Of a stretch of DNA of 64,000 nt, positions 61,222 to 64,000 are shown in pieces. Below the pieces are notes generated by a model, which made no database searches, was not told the origin of the DNA, and saw nothing but the letters and a program-made list of their open reading frames with translations. This DNA comes from CBDCZI01 sp965224495. GTDB lineage: Bacteria > Bacteroidota > Bacteroidia > Cytophagales > JAAEPT01. Location: NCBI GenBank assembly GCA_965224495.1, contig CBDCZI010000021.1, positions 62,001 through 126,000 on the forward strand. The letters are read 5' to 3'. The translations under genes were made by a program, and so were the position numbers. The first letter of the stretch is position 1, and each line of letters starts with the position of its first letter.

Positions 61222-62139
61222 TTATTTTAGGTTCATGCAAAGAGATGCCGCACCAACAATACCGGCTTCGTTAGCCATAGATGCAGGTATTATTTTTAAA
61301 TCCTTTACGATAGAACTTGGTAAAAACTCTTTAACAGACTCCCACATTTGTTCTTCGAAAAACTTAAATGTACCTACTACACCACCACCTAAAATGATTG
61401 TGTCCACATCTAACACTCGAACAACAGAAACAATATGCTCACCTAAATACTCCCCTAACTTAGCATAAACTTTCAATGCAATCTTGTCTCCTTTTTTAGC
61501 TGCTTTTTCAACGTCTTTAGAGGTGATTGTATCTAATTTTCTAAGTTTAGATTCTGTTTTCTTTTTCTTTTTCAACAAGTTTTCGGCACCACCAACGATA
61601 CCTCTTTTTCCCATAAGGTCTTCAAAGGTTTTGGAAGAAGTTCTGACCATGTGTCCGATTTCCATTCCGTTTCCGTTTCCACCTAAAAATATCTTCCCAT
61701 CAATAATTGCAGCACCTCCGATACCTGTACCTAGAGTAATCATTGCAAAATCTTCTGGAAGTTTGTCTTTACTAAAATAATATTCACCTAAAGCAGCTGC
61801 GTTTGCATCGTTTTCGATAGCAAACTCAACTTTTGGAAAAGCTTTTTTAAGTGTTTTGATTAAGTTTGTATTGTTCAAACTTGGGATGTTTTGAAGTATT
61901 TGTGTGGTTGTTCTGTCTTTAGACAATAAACCAGGTACTCCAATACCAATCTTTTTTATACCTTTATTTTCAGCAAGTTGTTCTTTGATACAGTCGATAA
62001 AACCATCCATAAACTTTCCTGTTTTGGCAACCACTTCGGCTGTAGGAAATTTGATTTTGCTAAGTAAAACACCATCACTTGATACGACACCAAATTTTAC
62101 ATTTGTTCCTCCAATGTCAACTCCGATGAATTTTTCCAT
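61222..62139 (-). CDS. ROK-family sugar kinase lacking the zinc Cys motif
   Basis: 305 residues. GVDIGGTNVKFGVVSSDG is the ATP phosphate-binding loop, ENDANAAALGEYYF carries the catalytic Asp, and TLGTGIGGAAIIDGKIFLGG follows. The usual ROK CxCGxxGCxE zinc motif, expected shortly after EIGHM, is absent and replaced by VRTSSKTFEDLMGKRG. A Lys-rich insert (LLKKKKKTESK) follows. Probably a glucokinase-like hexokinase, but the substrate is inferred. Confidence 0.88.
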   Translation of the reverse strand: MEKFIGVDIGGTNVKFGVVSSDGVLLSKIKFPTAEVVAKTGKFMDGFIDCIKEQLAENKGIKKIGIGVPGLLSKDRTTTQILQNIPSLNNTNLIKTLKKAFPKVEFAIENDANAAALGEYYFSKDKLPEDFAMITLGTGIGGAAIIDGKIFLGGNGNGMEIGHMVRTSSKTFEDLMGKRGIVGGAENLLKKKKKTESKLRKLDTITSKDVEKAAKKGDKIALKVYAKLGEYLGEHIVSVVRVLDVDTIILGGGVVGTFKFFEEQMWESVKEFLPSSIVKDLKIIPASMANEAGIVGAASLCMNLK

Positions 62140-62252
62140 AAGTACTCTTCTCTTTTATAACATTAAGATAATAGAATAAAAGAGAACATAACAACTTTTT
62201 GTAAGCTAATCTTTCATAGAGAATAAAAAAAGTGTGTTTTAGGTCTTTTCAC

Positions 62253-63413
62253 CTATTCAAAAGCAGCTATCCCTGTAATGTATTTACCTAAAATTAAGGT
62301 GTGAATTTCGTTTGTTCCTTCGTAAGTAATCACCGATTCTAAGTTCATCATATGTCGCATAATAGGGAACTCTGAGGTGATACCTATCGCTCCCAAAATT
62401 TGTCGAGCGTCTCTTGCTATTTTTAAAGCCATTGCTACATTTGCTTTTTTTGCCATCGAAATATGTGTAGAAGTAGCTTTACCTTCATTCTTTAGCTGTC
62501 CGACTCTAAAAGCTAATAATTGTGCTTGAGTAATAGCAATTAACATGTCCGAAAGTTTTTGTTGAGTCAATTGAAAACCCGCGATAGGTTTACCAAACTG
62601 AATGCGTTCTTTGGCGTATTTTACGGCTGTTTCGTAACAAGAAATAGCCGCACCAATCACGCCCCATGCGATGCCGTACCTTGCACTATCCAAACATTTC
62701 AAAGGAGCACTCAATCCCGTACGTTTCGGTAAAATTTGGTTTTCATTGATGATTACATTGTCAAAAACTAATTCGCCTGTATGACTTGCTCGCAACGACC
62801 ATTTGTTGTGGATAGTAGGTGTTGTAAATCCTGTTGCACCTTTTTCTACGATAATTCCTACAATTCTATCTTCGTCATTTTTCGCCCAAACTACAGCTAT
62901 ATCAGCAAAAGGAGCGTTCGTAATCCATAGTTTTGAACCATTTAATACCAATTTGCCATTTTTTTTCGACAACCGAGTTTGCATACCATTGGGGTTTGAA
63001 CCAAAATCGGGTTCTGTCAACCCAAAACAGCCAACCCATTCTCCAGAAGCTAATTTTGGTAAATATTTTATTTTTTGTTCCTCCGAACCATACGCCCATA
63101 TCGGGTGCATTACCAAAGAGCCTTGTACCGATGCAGCAGAGCGTAAGCCCGAATCTCCCTTTTCTAATTCCTGCATAATGATACCGTAGGTAATGTAATC
63201 GGCATGAATACCTCCATATTTCTCCTCTACAAATGGGCCTAATAAACCTAAATTACCCAAGTCAGTAAACCGTGATTTTGGAAAATGTTCAGTAGCGAAA
63301 TCGTGCTCAATGGAGGGGGTGATTTTAGAATTAACAAAATCGGCAGTCGCTAATTTTATCATTTTTTGTTCTTCGGTATAAAAATCGGAAAGGTGTAAGA
63401 AATCTGTAGGCAT
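62253..63413 (-). CDS. gcdH: Acyl-CoA dehydrogenase, glutaryl-CoA dehydrogenase type
   Basis: 386 residues. GDSGLRSAASVQGSLVMHPI, SGEWVGCFGLTEPDFGSNP, LWITNAPFADIAVVWAKN, CLDSARYGIAWG and MMNLESVITYEGTNEIH carry the FAD and catalytic Glu sites and match GcdH closely, so the reaction is probably glutaryl-CoA oxidation (lysine and tryptophan breakdown). No neighbouring degradation genes are seen. Confidence 0.88.
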   Translation of the reverse strand: MPTDFLHLSDFYTEEQKMIKLATADFVNSKITPSIEHDFATEHFPKSRFTDLGNLGLLGPFVEEKYGGIHADYITYGIIMQELEKGDSGLRSAASVQGSLVMHPIWAYGSEEQKIKYLPKLASGEWVGCFGLTEPDFGSNPNGMQTRLSKKNGKLVLNGSKLWITNAPFADIAVVWAKNDEDRIVGIIVEKGATGFTTPTIHNKWSLRASHTGELVFDNVIINENQILPKRTGLSAPLKCLDSARYGIAWGVIGAAISCYETAVKYAKERIQFGKPIAGFQLTQQKLSDMLIAITQAQLLAFRVGQLKNEGKATSTHISMAKKANVAMALKIARDARQILGAIGITSEFPIMRHMMNLESVITYEGTNEIHTLILGKYITGIAAFE

Positions 63414-63590
63414 AGAAAAAATATTAAATTAATCTATTATTTAAAACGTAATTAGTGCTATAAACGTTGTTTTGAATGATTATTCCCTGTTATGAGTTTA
63501 TTCAGTATTCAATAAATAGCTGTTTCTTCTTGATAGTTTCTAATCTTTATTTTTTTGTATCTTTACTCTTTGTTATTTTAATTAGTTGTG

Positions 63591-64000
63591 ATGAAAAAAA
63601 TATTTGTTTTCGTTTTTTGTATTGTGACAACGTTGTCATTCGCTCAAAATAAAAAGATTAAATTTTATTTAAAAAAGGATAGTTCAGCTCATTTACAATT
63701 GAGTGGTTTAGGACAAATCTGGGTACGTTACAATGAAAGCAACCCCGGGTCAACTGTTTATGGAACACCAAAAGACCATACTTTTGATATTGGTTTGAGG
63801 CGTTGGCGTTTTTCTATTCATGGAAATATTACTAAAAAACTGTCTTATTACACGCAGTTTGGACAAAATAACTTTAGCTACTTAGCCAAGAAATACAGAG
63901 GAGCATTTTTTCACGACGCCTTTATGGAGTATAAAATAAAAAAAGAGCAATTTATACTAGGAGGTGGACTTTCAGGGTGGAATGGATTGTCACGTTATGC
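63591..64000 (+). CDS. Porin-like outer membrane protein, 3' truncated by window
   Basis: ATG 63591 gives a signal peptide (MKKIFVFVFCIVTTLSFAQN) and then LQLSGLGQIWVRYNESNPGS, DIGLRRWRFSIHGNITKKLS and YYTQFGQNNFSYL. This is the start of an O/P-type phosphate-selective or trimeric porin barrel. The frame is open to the window end (136 codons). Location: outer membrane. Confidence 0.78.
   Translation, partial: MKKIFVFVFCIVTTLSFAQNKKIKFYLKKDSSAHLQLSGLGQIWVRYNESNPGSTVYGTPKDHTFDIGLRRWRFSIHGNITKKLSYYTQFGQNNFSYLAKKYRGAFFHDAFMEYKIKKEQFILGGGLSGWNGLSRY

Noticed and set aside
61148..61240. N-terminal extension of the NnrU/ICMT-like protein
   Set aside because: It would translate through the ROK gene's terminator and overlap that gene; family similarity begins after it.
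1..64000. CRISPR array, complete insertion sequence, rRNA operon or toxin-antitoxin/defence island
   Set aside because: I saw no regular spacer-repeat array, transposase frame, rRNA sequence or recognisable defence gene; the only mobile trace is the integrase fragment at 6.1 kb.

Overview
The window is a piece of a low-GC chromosome from the phylum Bacteroidota, most likely family Flavobacteriaceae or a close relative. Evidence: type IX secretion signals of both kinds (type B C-terminus on the first gene, type A C-terminus on the M43 protease), a PorD-like secretion protein, TAnnTTTG-type promoter elements, several GTG/TTG starts, and the gene order bamD - rpoZ - coaC - coaB - porD - recN. 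I cannot name the genus.

Layout. 1-2.1 kb: end of a large secreted SprB-repeat protein and a broken small secreted protein. 2.2-4.6 kb: proline genes proA (frameshifted) and proB on the minus strand, divergent from mnmE. 6.1-6.3 kb: fragment of a tyrosine recombinase directly after mnmE. 6.3-8.9 kb: tilS and an FAD oxidoreductase overlapping by one base. 9-16.7 kb: envelope, CoA and repair run (OstA/LptA-like, BamD, RNAP omega, split CoaC/CoaB, PorD, a mini Sm/SH3-like protein, RecN, FabI). 16.8-22.7 kb: tRNA-Cys, ffh, recQ and a cation-chloride cotransporter, all minus. 22.8-32.8 kb: DUF445, Rel/SpoT, a pseudouridine synthase, purU, rpe, an ECF sigma factor with a small membrane partner, a monooxygenase and small unknowns. 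33-40 kb: adk, two hotdog thioesterases, a nitronate monooxygenase, a Gmad2 lipoprotein, folE, cysS. 40-46 kb: comEC, a secreted metalloprotease, phoH, a SAM hydrolase, a SiaB-like kinase, tRNA-Leu. 46.7-57.2 kb: nadE, an MscS channel, Nif3, zinc ribbon, TPR protein, pabB, mtaB. 57.8-64 kb: trxA, rhodanese, thiL, a tiny lipoprotein, an IscA-type protein, a ROK kinase, an acyl-CoA dehydrogenase (GcdH-like) and the start of a porin.

Most of the window is housekeeping core. What stands out is a family of five dispersed intergenic elements (at 32.9, 36.9, 46.5, 50.3 and 57.5 kb). They share a core that folds into nested helices, and the inner helix shows compensatory base changes between copies. 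This is the best candidate for an undescribed structured RNA or miniature mobile element. A second theme is a cluster of small indel lesions in the first 9 kb (a 4-base tandem duplication, one extra A in proA, one extra G at the ostA signal peptide). These look more like assembly errors than true decay, because the OstA-like gene is probably essential. Other points: a recQ with no usable start codon ahead of its Q motif, a terminator hairpin that doubles as signal-peptide coding sequence, and a CRP-like palindrome upstream of trxA.
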